DNA from: Halomonas ramblicola
Lineage (GTDB): Bacteria; Pseudomonadota; Gammaproteobacteria; Pseudomonadales; Halomonadaceae
Reading direction: 5' to 3'
Assembly: GCF_030409215.1 (NCBI RefSeq)
Contig: NZ_JAUFPL010000034.1
Location: forward strand, 1-64,000
Length of the DNA: 64,000 nucleotides
Shown here: positions 1 to 9,286 of the stretch, in pieces
How positions within the stretch are numbered: position 1 is the first letter of the stretch
How the letters are laid out: each line of letters begins with the position of its first letter
Position numbers and translations under genes: made by a program
The notes under the pieces: model-generated
Seen by the model: the letters and a program-made list of their open reading frames with translations, nothing else
What the model was told of the DNA's origin: nothing
Database searches by the model: none

Positions 1-431
1 GTGGCGCTCGCGGCCGGCGGCTCGCCGGCGGGCGCCTCCGGCCCGGGCGCCGGCTCCTCACGGCCGCCGACGACGGGGGCCGGCGGACGGCGGCCGATCA
101 GTGCCGAGAGCCCCTGGGAGCGCCGCCCGAGGCGGAAGTTGCCCTCCGCCCCCTCGCGGCCGGCCAGGCGTTCGTGGAGGTGGCGGTTGTGGGCCTCCAG
201 CTCGCGGTTCTGCTCGTCGAGCTCGCGATTCTCCTCCTGCAGCTCCAGCACGCCGGCCTCGGCCTCGGCCAGGCGCCGCTCCAGCTCGGCCAGGCCGGCC
301 TCGGCCCGGTGGCGTGCCCGGCGCTCTTCCGCCAGGCGTTCCAGCAAGGTGACCGTACGCCCCTCCAGGGCATCCAGCAGACGGGTTGCGCGTTCCTCGA
401 CCAAACCGGTGTCCTCCCGCAAGCTCTTCAT
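1..431 (-). CDS. Coiled-coil protein of unknown function, 3' end outside window
   Basis: The frame opens with ATG at 431 (MKSLREDTGLVEERATRLLDALEG) and stays open to base 1, so at least 143 residues are present and the C-terminus is missing. Residues 20-100 are heptad-like and rich in Glu, Arg, Leu and Ala (LAEERRARHRAEAGLAEL, then ELDEQNRELEAHNRHLHERL), which indicates a long alpha-helical coiled coil. After it comes a Pro/Ala/Glu-rich low-complexity tail. No signal peptide or membrane segment is visible. It lies 53 bp downstream of folA on the same strand and may be the last gene of the lgt-thyA-folA transcript. I do not recognise a family. The opposite strand is also open here but encodes only Arg/Pro-rich shadow sequence. 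Confidence 0.6.
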   Translation of the reverse strand, partial: MKSLREDTGLVEERATRLLDALEGRTVTLLERLAEERRARHRAEAGLAELERRLAEAEAGVLELQEENRELDEQNRELEAHNRHLHERLAGREGAEGNFRLGRRSQGLSALIGRRPPAPVVGGREEPAPGPEAPAGEPPAASA

Positions 432-484
432 ACGAGGCGTTGCCGTCAAGTCTGTGCCAGATGGGGGCGCATGACAAATGTCGC

Positions 485-1015
485 CTATCGGCGTCGGTAT
501 TCCACGAAGTCGTAGGCGGGCTGTCCGTCGGCGGGACTGCCGGGCACGCGCTGCACCTCTTCCCACTCGGCCGGGTCCAGCTCGGGGAAGCGGGCATCGC
601 CCGCCACCTCGACGTCCACCTCGGTGAGGTAGAGCCGGCTGGCCCGGGGCAGCGCCTGGGCATAGATCTGGGCGCCGCCCATCACCATGATCTCCTCGAC
701 GCCGTCGATGGCGGCCTGCTGGTCGGCCAGGGCCAGGGCGGCGTCCAGGCTGCGGCACACCCTGACGCCGAGTGGCTCGAAGTGCGGGTCCCGGCTGATC
801 ACGATATTCAGTCGCCCGGGCAGCGGCCGGCCGATGGATTGAAACGTCTTGCGGCCCATCACCAGCGGCTTGGCCTGGGTCATGCGCTTGAAGAACTTGA
901 GGTCCTCGGGGAGGTACCAGGGCAGTTGGTTGTCGACGCCGATGACGCGGTTCTTGGCCATGGCGGCGATCATGGCGATGGGGATCAGGGTTTCCTCTTG
1001 CGTCCTTTCGCTCAT
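485..1015 (-). CDS. folA: Dihydrofolate reductase
   Basis: Encodes 176 residues that reduce 7,8-dihydrofolate to tetrahydrofolate with NADPH, regenerating the folate oxidised by ThyA. The N-terminus carries the family pattern [31 protein letters not shown], split here as the [10 protein letters not shown] loop (Met20-loop equivalent) and the LPEDLKFFK helix containing the catalytic acid. [16 protein letters not shown] (NADPH site) and MVMGGAQIY follow in the expected order. The ATG overlaps the thyA stop by 4 bp (ATGA), so translation is probably coupled. Length is usual for bacterial DHFR (about 160-180). Confidence 0.97.
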   Translation of the reverse strand: MSERTQEETLIPIAMIAAMAKNRVIGVDNQLPWYLPEDLKFFKRMTQAKPLVMGRKTFQSIGRPLPGRLNIVISRDPHFEPLGVRVCRSLDAALALADQQAAIDGVEEIMVMGGAQIYAQALPRASRLYLTEVDVEVAGDARFPELDPAEWEEVQRVPGSPADGQPAYDFVEYRRR

Positions 1016-1872
1016 ACGGCCACCTCGGCCTTGATATGGGGATGGGGGTCGTAGTCCTGGATGGCGATATGCTCGAAGCGGAAGGCGAAGAGGTCGTCGA
1101 TACCGGGGTCGAGCACCAGCCGCGGGGCCGGGCGCGGGCTGCGCGAGAGCTGCAGTTCGGCCTGCTCCAGGTGGTTGAGGTAGAGGTGGGCGTCGCCCAG
1201 GGTGTGCACGAAGTCGCCGGGGGCGAGGCCGGCGACCTGGGCGATCATCCGGGTCAGCAGCGCATAGCTGGCGATGTTGAAGGGCACGCCCAGGAAGATG
1301 TCGGCGCTGCGCTGGTAGAGCTGGCAGGAGAGCCGCCCTTCCGCCACGTAGAACTGGAACAGGCAGTGGCACGGCGGCAGGGCCATCTCGTCGACCAGCG
1401 CCGGGTTCCAGGCGGAGACGATCAGCCGTCGCGACTGGGGGTTGTCGCGGAGCTGCTCGAGCAGCCTGGCGATCTGGTCGACGTGGCCGCCGCGCGGGTC
1501 GGGCCAGCTGCGCCACTGGTAGCCGTACACCGGGCCCAGGTCGCCGTTGGCATCGGCCCAGTCGTCCCAGATGCGCACGCCGTTCTCCCTGAGATAGGCG
1601 ATGTTGGTGTCGCCGGCCAGGAACCACAGCAGCTCGTGGATGATCGAGCGCAGGTGCAGCTTCTTGGTGGTGACCAGCGGGAAGTCGCGGGAGAGGTCGA
1701 AGCGCATCTGGTGGCCGAAGATCGAACGGGTGCCGACGCCGGTGCGGTCGGCCCGCTCCACGCCGTGGTCGAGCACCTGGCGCATCAGGTCGAGATAGGG
1801 CTGTTCGAGGGCGGGCGGTTCCAGGGTATCGGCAGTCACGGCGGCGTCGGGGCTGGTGGATGGGTGGCTCAT
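1012..1872 (-). CDS. thyA: Thymidylate synthase
   Basis: Converts dUMP and 5,10-methylene-tetrahydrofolate to dTMP and dihydrofolate. The catalytic segment [12 protein letters not shown] has the nucleophilic Cys; [12 protein letters not shown] (phosphate-binding Arg), [20 protein letters not shown] and [12 protein letters not shown] (C-terminus) are all present. I take ATG 1872 (MSHPSTSP), giving 286 residues; ATG 1890 would add six. Either way there is an N-terminal extension of about 25 residues before the usual start near [12 protein letters not shown]. It lies 22 bp downstream of lgt and overlaps folA, the classic lgt-thyA-folA order. Confidence 0.96.
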   Translation of the reverse strand: MSHPSTSPDAAVTADTLEPPALEQPYLDLMRQVLDHGVERADRTGVGTRSIFGHQMRFDLSRDFPLVTTKKLHLRSIIHELLWFLAGDTNIAYLRENGVRIWDDWADANGDLGPVYGYQWRSWPDPRGGHVDQIARLLEQLRDNPQSRRLIVSAWNPALVDEMALPPCHCLFQFYVAEGRLSCQLYQRSADIFLGVPFNIASYALLTRMIAQVAGLAPGDFVHTLGDAHLYLNHLEQAELQLSRSPRPAPRLVLDPGIDDLFAFRFEHIAIQDYDPHPHIKAEVAV

Positions 1873-1894
1873 TCTACATGGCGCCGCCATCCGG

Positions 1895-2683
1895 CTACAC
1901 CCTGGCGTCGACCGGCTGCTGGCGCGACCAGGCGATCAGCGCCAGGCCGGCGGCGATCATCGGCAGGGTCAGCAGCATGCCCATGGTCACCCAGCCGAAG
2001 GCCAGGTAGCCGATATGCGCATCGGGCAGGCGCACGAACTCCACCAGGAAGCGGAAGCCGCCGTAGAGGGTGAGGAAGAGCCCGGAGACCAGCCCGCGAC
2101 GCCGCGGCGTGGCCGAGACGAACCACAGCACCGCAAACAGCACCGCCCCTTCCAGGGCGGCCTCGTAGAGCGACGAGGGGTGGCGCGGCTCGGGCCCCAT
2201 GCCGGGGAACGGCATGCCCCAGGGCAGCTCGGTCACCCGGCCGGGCAGCTCGTGGTTGATGAAGTTGCCGATGCGCCCGGCGCCCAGCCCGATGGGCACC
2301 AGGGGGGCGACGAAGTCGGTGAGGGTGAAGAAGGCCAGGCGCTTCCTGCGGGCGAACCACCAGGCGGCCAGCAGCACGCCGACCAGGCCGCCATGGAAAC
2401 TCATGCCGCCATCCCAGATCCGCACGATCCACAGCGGGTCGGCCAGCCACTGATCCAGGCCGTAGAACAGCGCATAGCCCAGGCGCCCGCCCAGCACCAC
2501 GCCCAGGGCGGCGTAGAAGATCAGGTCGCCGATGTCGTCGTGGGTCAGGCCGATCCGCGCGGCCCGCCGCCGGCCCAGGAACCAGGCGGCGACGAAGCCC
2601 ACCACGTACATCAGGCCGTACCAGTGTATCTGGAAGGGCCCCAGGGAGATCGCCACGGGATCGATATCGGGATAGCTGAGCAT
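1895..2683 (-). CDS. lgt: Prolipoprotein diacylglyceryl transferase
   Basis: Transfers diacylglycerol from phosphatidylglycerol to the lipobox Cys of prolipoproteins in the inner membrane. The 262-residue protein starts [23 protein letters not shown], a typical Lgt N-terminus, and has about seven hydrophobic segments. The Lgt signature appears as [18 protein letters not shown], with the invariant Arg and Asn; [12 protein letters not shown] and [18 protein letters not shown] follow. The start is preceded by a GAGG ribosome site. Upstream lies the TauE-like gene and downstream thyA, all on the minus strand. Confidence 0.96.
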   Translation of the reverse strand: MLSYPDIDPVAISLGPFQIHWYGLMYVVGFVAAWFLGRRRAARIGLTHDDIGDLIFYAALGVVLGGRLGYALFYGLDQWLADPLWIVRIWDGGMSFHGGLVGVLLAAWWFARRKRLAFFTLTDFVAPLVPIGLGAGRIGNFINHELPGRVTELPWGMPFPGMGPEPRHPSSLYEAALEGAVLFAVLWFVSATPRRRGLVSGLFLTLYGGFRFLVEFVRLPDAHIGYLAFGWVTMGMLLTLPMIAAGLALIAWSRQQPVDARV

Positions 2684-2709
2684 AGAGGTCCTCGGGAGTT
2701 GGGAGATGG

Positions 2710-3504
2710 CTATAACAGAAACTTCAGGCCTACCACCGCCAGCAGGGCGGCGAAGGCGAGCTTGAGCACGCGGGTCGGCAGGGCGTGGGCCAGGTGCACG
2801 CCGAGGCGGGCGAAGGGCACGCTGGCCAGCACGATGCCCAGGAAGGCCGGCCACATCACGAAGCCGCTGGTGCCGGCCGGCAACAACGGATGCCCCCAGC
2901 CCACCACGATGAAGGTAGCGGCACCGAACAGGGCGATGGGTACCCCGCAGGCCGACGAGGTGCCCACGGCACGGGTCAGGGTGGCGCCGCAGCGGATCAG
3001 CCAGGGCACGCAAAGGGTCCCCCCACCGATGCCGAACAGCGCCGAGACGCCGCCGATCACCGCACCGGCCAGCGCCATCACGCTCCTGCCCGGCGCCTGG
3101 CTGCCCGGCCTGGGGCCGCGTCCCAGCGCCAGGCGTGCCGCCATCAGCAAGACGAAGATGCCGAACAGGGTGCCCAGCAAGCCGCCGGAGAGGGCCCCGG
3201 CGACGAAGACCCCGGCGATGGCGCCCAGCAGCAGCCCGGGCAGCAGCGCCAGGAACCACTGGCGATGGATGCTGCCGCGGCGGTAGTGCCCCCAGGCCGA
3301 GGAGGCGCCGGTGATCACGATGGTGGCCAGCGAGGTGCCCACCGCCAGGTGCATGGTCACCTCGGGGGCCACGCCCTGCAGGCCGAAGACGAAGACCAGT
3401 GCCGGCACGATGATCAGGCCGCCGCCCACGCCGAACAGGCCGGCCATGGTGCCCGCCACGGCGCCGAGCGCCAGATAACCCAGCAAGGCGACCAGCGCGT
3501 TCAT
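2710..3504 (-). CDS. TauE/SafE-family sulfite/anion exporter
   Basis: A 264-residue integral membrane protein with about eight hydrophobic segments, consistent with the 4-TMS-repeat TauE/SafE fold. The N-terminal [21 protein letters not shown] and the matching second-half [20 protein letters not shown] are the two internally repeated Gly-rich signatures of the family. Members export sulfite, sulfoacetate or related anions, but substrate cannot be read from the sequence. Its ATG overlaps the stop of the upstream response-regulator gene by 4 bp, so the two are probably co-translated. It ends 26 bp before lgt. Confidence 0.88.
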   Translation of the reverse strand: MNALVALLGYLALGAVAGTMAGLFGVGGGLIIVPALVFVFGLQGVAPEVTMHLAVGTSLATIVITGASSAWGHYRRGSIHRQWFLALLPGLLLGAIAGVFVAGALSGGLLGTLFGIFVLLMAARLALGRGPRPGSQAPGRSVMALAGAVIGGVSALFGIGGGTLCVPWLIRCGATLTRAVGTSSACGVPIALFGAATFIVVGWGHPLLPAGTSGFVMWPAFLGIVLASVPFARLGVHLAHALPTRVLKLAFAALLAVVGLKFLL

Positions 3505-4526
3505 GAGCTGTCGGCGTCCTCGAAACGTTCCGGCAACCAGCGGCTGACCCGCTCGACCAGGGTCTGCGGACGGTAGGGCTTGGCCAGGAAGTCGTCCAGC
3601 CCGGCCTCGGCGAAACGCCGGCGATCCTCGTCGCTGGCGTTGGCGGTCAACGCCACCAGCACGCTGCGTCGCCCGGGATAGGTCCTGGCCTCCTGCTCAC
3701 GCCAGCGACGGCTGGTCTCCATGCCGTCCATGCCGGGCATGAAGATATCCATCAACACCAGGGCAAAGGGCCCCTGCTCCAGGGCCTTGAGGGCCTCGTG
3801 GCCCGAGGTGGCCGTGTGCACCTCCAGCCCCTGGCGCTCGAGCACCTGGCGCGCCAGCATCAGGTTCACCGGGCCATCGTCGACGATCAGCACGCGCCCC
3901 TGGCGCACGGGCGCGGCCACGGCCGCCGCCTCGCCCTCGCCGGCCAGGCCCTCGAGCAGCTCCCTGAGATCGGCGACCCGCTCGTGCAGCTCACGGGTGG
4001 CCTGCCGGTAGGCGTGTGTCGATGCCGCCTCTCCCTCCGGCACCATCAGCTCATCGATGCGGGCCTGGAGACGCTGCAGCTCGCGCCCCATCAACGTCAG
4101 GTAATCGGACTTGAGCCGCGACTCCTCCCGGGCCCGGTCGCGGCCGGCCTCCAGGCGTGACAGGCGACGCTCGCGCTGGGCCAGGTCGTCTTCCAGGCCC
4201 TGCAGGTGAAGGCGCAGGCGCTCCTCCCTGGCGACCAGCGCCTGGCCGGGTGCCTGGTCGTCGCCCTCCCGCTGACGGTGGCCACCGGCCCCGCCGCCGG
4301 GCGGCGTGTCGCGGCCCGGCTCGTCGCCGGACTGGCGACACGGCCGGAATACCACGAGGATCAGGTTGAGGCTGGAGGCCAGCAGCAGGCCGAGCAACCA
4401 GGCCACCGTCCACCGGGGCGCCAGCAGCAGGCACAAGGGGCCGGCCGCCACGATCAGCAGCTGCAGGGTCAATGCCAGGCGAAGCAGCGGAGGAAGGCGC
4501 CGGGAGCGCCGGGTATCGACTCGCAT
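3501..4526 (-). CDS. Membrane-anchored response regulator with degenerate histidine-kinase-like helix
   Basis: A 341-residue protein. Residues 11-60 form two hydrophobic segments, so it is probably tethered to the inner membrane with its bulk in the cytoplasm. Residues 95-200 are charged coiled coil; within it [13 protein letters not shown] (about 138-150) aligns by eye with the HisKA pattern KSxFLAxMSHEL, but the phospho-accepting His is Gly. Residues 210-330 are a complete receiver domain: acidic pair VDD at 216-217, phospho-acceptor [11 protein letters not shown] at Asp260, TANAS and the FLAKP Lys. There is no ATPase and no output domain. It looks like a hybrid histidine kinase that has kept only its membrane anchor, a dead dimerisation helix and the receiver. 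It overlaps the TauE-like gene by 4 bp. Confidence 0.85.
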   Translation of the reverse strand: MRVDTRRSRRLPPLLRLALTLQLLIVAAGPLCLLLAPRWTVAWLLGLLLASSLNLILVVFRPCRQSGDEPGRDTPPGGGAGGHRQREGDDQAPGQALVAREERLRLHLQGLEDDLAQRERRLSRLEAGRDRAREESRLKSDYLTLMGRELQRLQARIDELMVPEGEAASTHAYRQATRELHERVADLRELLEGLAGEGEAAAVAAPVRQGRVLIVDDGPVNLMLARQVLERQGLEVHTATSGHEALKALEQGPFALVLMDIFMPGMDGMETSRRWREQEARTYPGRRSVLVALTANASDEDRRRFAEAGLDDFLAKPYRPQTLVERVSRWLPERFEDADSS

Positions 4527-4645
4527 CCGTCATCCTTGGCCTTTCACGAGGTGACGCCCGAGTGTACGCCGCCGCGCGACCGCTGTCATGGCGGCGGGCG
4601 CCAGAGCGACTTTCCCGCCCGTCGTCGAGCCGCTAAGCTGGTGCG

Positions 4646-5437
4646 ATGTGCCTGATAGCCTTCGATCACCGCCCGGGAAGCGCCTGGCCATTGCGCCTGG
4701 TGGCCAACCGTGACGAATTCCACGCCCGCCCCACGGCGCCGCTGGCCACCTGGCAGGATGCCCCCGAGATCCTCGGCGGTCGCGACCTGGAAGCCGGTGG
4801 CACCTGGCTGGCGGTACATCGCTGCGGCCGCTTCGCCGCCGTGACCAATGTCCGCGATCCACGGCTCAAGAGGCCCGAGGGGGCACCGAGCCGCGGCGCC
4901 CTGGTGCGCGAGGCCCTCACCTGCCCCGACCTGCCGGCCTGGCTCGATCGCCTGGCCGGGGGCGAGGCGACGCGCTTCGCCGGCTTCAACCTGCTGGCCG
5001 GCGATGGCCGGCGGCTCTGGCACCTGCATCGCGGCCTCGATGGGGTCACCCTGCGCGAGGTTCCACCGGGGGTGCATGGCCTCTCCAATGCCAGCCTCGA
5101 CGCTCCCTGGCCCAAGCTGATCGCCGCCCGACAGGGCCTGACCGCCAGCCTGCGCCACGGCCGCTGGCCGGACGACGCCCTGGCGGCCATGGCCGACCCG
5201 CATCCCGCCGACGACGCGGCACTGCCGGACACCGGCGTGGGGCTGGAGATGGAACGCAGGCTCTCCGCGCCGTTCATCGTCGGCGAGGAGTATGGCACAC
5301 GGGCCATGAGCTGGCTGGGCTGGCACGCCAGCGGCCGCATCGAGATCGGCGAGCGGCGCTTCGGGCCGGGCGGCGTGGAGCTGGGCGAGACCCAGCTTCG
5401 CTGGGAGCTGAGCCCGACTTCACCGGGAACTGCTTAA
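4646..5437 (+). CDS. NRDE/TANGO2-family protein
   Basis: A 263-residue protein beginning MCLIAFDHRPGSAWPLRLVANRDEFHARPTAP, where the N-terminal Met-Cys and the NRDE tetrad (residues 24-27) define the family. Ntn-hydrolase-like features follow: GGTWLAVHRCGRFAAVTNVR, then GLSNASLDAPWPK, and GTRAMSWLG near the end. Human TANGO2 is linked to lipid and haem handling, but bacterial members have no settled activity. There is no signal peptide. The gene is transcribed divergently from the response regulator and convergently with ptsP. Confidence 0.85.
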   Translation: MCLIAFDHRPGSAWPLRLVANRDEFHARPTAPLATWQDAPEILGGRDLEAGGTWLAVHRCGRFAAVTNVRDPRLKRPEGAPSRGALVREALTCPDLPAWLDRLAGGEATRFAGFNLLAGDGRRLWHLHRGLDGVTLREVPPGVHGLSNASLDAPWPKLIAARQGLTASLRHGRWPDDALAAMADPHPADDAALPDTGVGLEMERRLSAPFIVGEEYGTRAMSWLGWHASGRIEIGERRFGPGGVELGETQLRWELSPTSPGTA

Positions 5438-5502
5438 AGCTGGAAGGCAGCTTGTTACCACCAGCCCTTGCGCCAAGGTTTTTCTTCCGGCTTCAAGCTC
5501 AA

Positions 5503-5599
5503 GTCCGCGCAGCGGACGTTCTTCCAGCTCCGGGCGCAGCCCGGCTCTTCCAGGCGCGTAGCGCTGCTCTTCAAGCTTGAGCCGGGCGAGGCCCGGCTC
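5503..5599. repeat. Tandem array of four short hairpins
   Basis: The gap between the converging NRDE gene and ptsP contains four consecutive inverted repeats: GTCCG-CGCAG-CGGAC (5503-5517), CCGGG-CGCAG-CCCGG (5530-5544), GCGC-GTA-GCGC (5554-5564) and GAGCCGGG-CGAGG-CCCGGCTC (5579-5599). They are separated by variants of a CTTCCAG/CTTCAAG spacer. The last hairpin covers the ptsP stop codon. The array resembles a bacterial interspersed mosaic element and may also act as a bidirectional transcription stop. No T-tract is seen. Confidence 0.6.
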
Positions 5600-7856
5600 A
5601 GTCGCGGGGCGGGAGCAGATGGGCGAGCTGCCAGCCTTCCAGGCGCTCGGCCAGGTGGCGGCGGATCTCGCCGGGGGAGTCGAGACGCAGGGTCTCCTCG
5701 ACCAAAGCTTTGGCGCCGTCCAGTGGCACGCGGCGGATGGCGGCACGCACCCGGGGCAGGCTGGGCGCGTTCATCGACAGGGCATCGAAGCCCATACCCA
5801 TGAGCAACAGGGCGCCGGCCGGGTCACCGGCCAGCTCGCCGCACACCGAGATGGGCACCTGCAGCCGATGGGCATCCTCGGCGAGCCGCGCCAGGGCCGT
5901 GAGCACCGCCGGATGGCAGGCGTCGTAGAGGTCGGCGACCCGCGGATTGTTGCGATCCACCGCCAGCAGGTACTGGGTGAGGTCGTTGCTGCCCACCGAG
6001 AAGAAGTCGGCCCGGGTGGCCAGGGCATCGAGCTGGTAGAGGGTCGCCGGGACCTCGATCATCACCCCCACCGGGGGCCGCGGCACGCTCACACCCTCCT
6101 CGCTGAGCTCGAGAATGGCGCGATCCAGCAGCCGCAGGGCGACGTCCACCTCATCGACGTTGGTCACCATGGGCAGCAGCACCTGCAGGTTGTCGAGCCC
6201 TTGGGAGGCACGCAGCATGGCACGCAGCTGCACCATCAGCACCTCGGGGTGGTCGAGGGTCACGCGGATGCCGCGCCAGCCGAGGAAGGGGTTGGCCTCC
6301 TCGATGGGGAAGTAGGGCAGGTCCTTGTCGCCGCCGATGTCCAGGGTGCGCATCACCACCGGCAACGGCGCGAAGCTCTCGAGCTGGTCGCGATAGAGGC
6401 GGGTCTGTTCCTGCTCGCCGGGGAAGCGTTCGGTGACCATGAAGGGCACCTCGGTGCGGTAGAGCCCCACGCCGCTGATGCGGCTCTTCAGCGAGGCCAC
6501 CGCGTCCACGGCCAGACCGGTGTTGACCATCAACGGCATGACGTGGCCGTCCGGGGTGCGGCTGGGCAGGTCCTGTTCGTGCTCGAGGACCTCGGCCAGG
6601 GCCTGCTCCTCGCCGATCAGCCCCTCGTAGTGGGTCAGCAACTCCGGGCCGGGGCGCACGAAGAGGCGCCCGCGGTGGCCGTCGAGGATCACCGGCGCCC
6701 CGGAGAGCCGCGGCAGCGGGAGATCGACCATGCCCAGCACCGTGGGGATGCCCATGGCCCGCGCCAGGATCGCCACGTGCGAGGTGCTGGAGCCGCGTAC
6801 CGAGACCAGGCCGGCCAGCCGCTCGCGCGGCACCTCGCCGAGCAGCGCCACGCTCAGCTCGTCGCCCACCAGGATGGTGCGCTCCGGGTAGACGTCGGGG
6901 GTCTGGGGGGTCTCCTCCTGCAGGTGGGCGAGCACCCGGCGGCCCAGGTCGCGCACGTCGGCGGCGCGCTCGCGAAGGTAGTCGTCGTCGACCCGCTCCA
7001 GGTACTGGACATGGCGCTTGACCACGTCGGCCAGCGCGCCGGGGGCCCACTGCCCCTCGCGGATGCGCTTCACCACCTCCTGGGAGAGCGCCGCCTCGCT
7101 GAGCATCTGCTGATAGACCTCGAACAACGCCAGCTCCTGGGCCGAGATGCGGTTGGCCAGGCGCTCGCCGGCGGCACGGATCTCCTCGCGGACGCGGCCG
7201 ATGGCCTCCTTGAGGCGCGTGATCTCGTAGTCGACATCGGTGGGAATGAGGTCGGGCACGCTATCCAGGTCGGCGGGTGGGGCGATCACTATCGCCTCGC
7301 CGATGGCCATGCCCGGCGAGGCGGCCACCCCCTTGAAGTGCACCTGGCCCTCGAGGCTCGGCCGGGTGAGGTTGCCGGTGGCCAGGGCATGGGCCAGCAC
7401 GCCGGCCAGTTGGGCCGCCATGGTGACCAGGAAGGCCTCGTCCTCCTCGCCGTAGCGGCGCTTGTCGGCCTGCTGCACCACCAGCACGCCGAGCATGCGG
7501 CGCTGGTGGATGATGGGCACGCCGAGGAAGCTCGAGTAGCGCTCCTCGCCGGTGGACTCGAAGTAGCGGAACTGCGGGTGGTGTTGGGCGTCCTCGAGGT
7601 TGAGCGGCTCCTCGCGCCGTGCCACGAGGCCCACCAGGCCCTCGCCGATGGGCAGCGTGACCTGGCGTACCGCCTGGCTGCGCAGGCCGATGGTTTCCAT
7701 CAGTACCAGGCGATCGAGCTCTTCGTCGTAGAGGTAGAACGAACAGACATCGGTCTTCATCGCCTTGCGGATGCGACGCACCATGGTGGCGAGCGCCGCC
7801 TCCAGGGTGCGAGCCCCGTTGACTTCCTGGATGATGCGGCGCAAGACCTCGAGCAT
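5598..7856 (-). CDS. ptsP: Phosphoenolpyruvate-protein phosphotransferase PtsP (EI-Ntr)
   Basis: First enzyme of the nitrogen-related PTS; it autophosphorylates from PEP and passes the phosphate to NPr. The 752-residue protein has an N-terminal GAF domain (about 1-165, NifA-like, thought to sense glutamine or 2-oxoglutarate), an EI N-terminal domain (about 175-300), the swivelling phospho-His segment RGSSTSHVAILARAMGIPTV with the active His near residue 360, and the PEP-binding barrel with GLYRTEVPFM and MRTLDIGGDKDLPYF. The C-terminal VCGELAGDP contains the expected catalytic Cys. It lies 48 bp downstream of rppH, the conserved rppH-ptsP order of gammaproteobacteria. Confidence 0.97.
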   Translation of the reverse strand: MLEVLRRIIQEVNGARTLEAALATMVRRIRKAMKTDVCSFYLYDEELDRLVLMETIGLRSQAVRQVTLPIGEGLVGLVARREEPLNLEDAQHHPQFRYFESTGEERYSSFLGVPIIHQRRMLGVLVVQQADKRRYGEEDEAFLVTMAAQLAGVLAHALATGNLTRPSLEGQVHFKGVAASPGMAIGEAIVIAPPADLDSVPDLIPTDVDYEITRLKEAIGRVREEIRAAGERLANRISAQELALFEVYQQMLSEAALSQEVVKRIREGQWAPGALADVVKRHVQYLERVDDDYLRERAADVRDLGRRVLAHLQEETPQTPDVYPERTILVGDELSVALLGEVPRERLAGLVSVRGSSTSHVAILARAMGIPTVLGMVDLPLPRLSGAPVILDGHRGRLFVRPGPELLTHYEGLIGEEQALAEVLEHEQDLPSRTPDGHVMPLMVNTGLAVDAVASLKSRISGVGLYRTEVPFMVTERFPGEQEQTRLYRDQLESFAPLPVVMRTLDIGGDKDLPYFPIEEANPFLGWRGIRVTLDHPEVLMVQLRAMLRASQGLDNLQVLLPMVTNVDEVDVALRLLDRAILELSEEGVSVPRPPVGVMIEVPATLYQLDALATRADFFSVGSNDLTQYLLAVDRNNPRVADLYDACHPAVLTALARLAEDAHRLQVPISVCGELAGDPAGALLLMGMGFDALSMNAPSLPRVRAAIRRVPLDGAKALVEETLRLDSPGEIRRHLAERLEGWQLAHLLPPRD

Positions 7857-7904
7857 GGGAGTGACTTCGTCCGTTGGTTATCTTGGTGGGAGCCGGCGCC
7901 CGCC

Positions 7905-8396
7905 TCAGCCGTGGCCGAGGGCGAGCCGCTGGGCCCGCGGCGAGAGTTCCTTCAGCGCCCGGCGATAGACCTCGCGCTTGAAGGGCACCACCTGGCCCAG
8001 CGGGTACCAGTAGCTGACCCAGCGCCAGCCATCGAATTCCGGCTTGCCGGTGCCGTCCATGCAGATCCGGTTCTCCGTGCAGCGGATCCGCAGCAGGAAC
8101 CATTTCTGTTTCTGGCCGATGCAGACCGGCCTGGAATGCGTTCGTATCATGCGTCGCGGCAGTCGATAGCGCAGCCAACCCCGGGTGCAGGCGAGGATCT
8201 CGACGTCGTCGGCCGTCAGGCCGATCTCCTCATGCAACTCGCGAAAAAGCGCCTGTTTCGGTGTCTCGTCCGCCTTGATGCCTCCCTGGGGAAACTGCCA
8301 TGCATTCTGCCCTACCCGACGCGCCCAGAGCAGCTGCCCCTGGTCGTTGACGATGATGATGCCAACGTTGGGGCGAAAGCCGTCAGCGTCGATCAC
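7905..8396 (-). CDS. rppH: RNA pyrophosphohydrolase (Nudix)
   Basis: Removes pyrophosphate from the 5' end of mRNAs and so triggers RNase E decay. The Nudix box is complete: [23 protein letters not shown]. The start is best placed at GTG 8396 ([15 protein letters not shown]), because known RppH proteins begin M-I-D-x-D-G-F-R-x-N-V-G and an AAGGTG ribosome site sits about six bases upstream. The frame continues open further upstream without family similarity. This gives 163 residues. WQFPQGG and the C-terminal [29 protein letters not shown] match the family. It precedes ptsP and is divergent from the HAD gene. Confidence 0.95.
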   Translation of the reverse strand: MIDADGFRPNVGIIIVNDQGQLLWARRVGQNAWQFPQGGIKADETPKQALFRELHEEIGLTADDVEILACTRGWLRYRLPRRMIRTHSRPVCIGQKQKWFLLRIRCTENRICMDGTGKPEFDGWRWVSYWYPLGQVVPFKREVYRRALKELSPRAQRLALGHG

Positions 8397-8562
8397 GGAC
8401 TTCACCTTGTGGAAACCAGTCGTATTGGGGCCATTCTTCCACAAGCCCATGAAGCGCATCAATACGCGGGTAGCCACGGCCCTTGCGGCGGCGTGCAGGT
8501 GTCGCCGGCATCTGACATAATCGCCGACCTTCGACCGTGATCCACAACCCATGGGAGTGACC

Positions 8563-9219
8563 GTGAGCCTGGCCATCTTCGACCTGGACAACACGCTGCT
8601 GTCGATCGACAGCGACCATGCCTGGGGGGAGTTCCTGCTCGAGCAGGGCGCCGTCGACCCGGTGGCCTACCGCGAGGCCAACGACCGCTTCCTGGCCGAC
8701 TACGAGGCCGGCACCCTGGACATCCACGCCTTCCTGGAGGTGGCACTCAAGCCCCTGGCGGAGAACAGTCCGGAGCAGCTGGCTGCCTGGCACCAGCAGT
8801 TCATGGCCAGCAAGATCGAGCCGCACATCCTGCCCAAGGGCGAGGAACTGGTGGCGCGGCATCGCTCGCGCGGCGATACCCTGTTGATCGTCACCGCCAC
8901 CAACCGCTTCATCACCGGCCCCATCGCCGAACGGCTGGGGGTGGACGACCTGATCGCCGTGGAGCCCGAGGTGGTCGAGGGCCGCTATACCGGCAAGGTG
9001 AGCGGCACCCCGAGCTACCGCGAGGGCAAGGTGCAGCGCCTGGAGGAGTGGCTGGTCGACAAGGAGCTGACCCTGGACGACGCCTGGTTCTACAGCGACT
9101 CCCACAACGACCTGCCGCTGCTGGAGATCGTCGAGCACCCGGTGGCGGTGGACCCCGACGACACCCTGCGTCAGGCGGCCAAGGAGCGCGGCTGGCGGAT
9201 CATCAGCTTGCGGGACTGA
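8563..9219 (+). CDS. HAD-IB phosphatase (SerB/histidinol-phosphatase-like)
   Basis: A haloacid-dehalogenase-fold phosphatase with all four motifs: nucleophile [14 protein letters not shown] near the N-terminus, [11 protein letters not shown] (motif II Thr), GKVQRLEEW (motif III Lys) and [12 protein letters not shown] (motif IV acids). I choose GTG 8563 (218 residues), preceded by GGGAG at a five-base spacing; ATG 8551 lacks a ribosome site. Divergence from rppH matches the PA0335-rppH arrangement in Pseudomonas, where I recall this gene being proposed as the histidinol-phosphate phosphatase of histidine synthesis. Substrate here is inference. Confidence 0.85.
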   Translation: MSLAIFDLDNTLLSIDSDHAWGEFLLEQGAVDPVAYREANDRFLADYEAGTLDIHAFLEVALKPLAENSPEQLAAWHQQFMASKIEPHILPKGEELVARHRSRGDTLLIVTATNRFITGPIAERLGVDDLIAVEPEVVEGRYTGKVSGTPSYREGKVQRLEEWLVDKELTLDDAWFYSDSHNDLPLLEIVEHPVAVDPDDTLRQAAKERGWRIISLRD

Positions 9220-9245
9220 TCCGGATCAGAGCCGTAAGCCATAAG

Positions 9246-9286
9246 AAGCAAGGCCCCGCCGGATAGGAATCGGCGGGGCCTTGCTT
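9246..9286. terminator. Bidirectional hairpin terminator
   Basis: A perfect 16-bp stem, AAGCAAGGCCCCGCCG (9246-9261) with CGGCGGGGCCTTGCTT (9271-9286) and a nine-base loop. It sits between the converging HAD gene and mdh. The weak T-richness of both flanks would allow termination in either direction. Confidence 0.8.

Noticed and set aside
5577..8540. A 987-codon plus-strand open frame antisense to ptsP and rppH
   Set aside because: Composition is His/Gln/Glu/Gly-rich shadow sequence typical of the antisense frame of GC-rich genes, and the minus strand has two unmistakable proteins.
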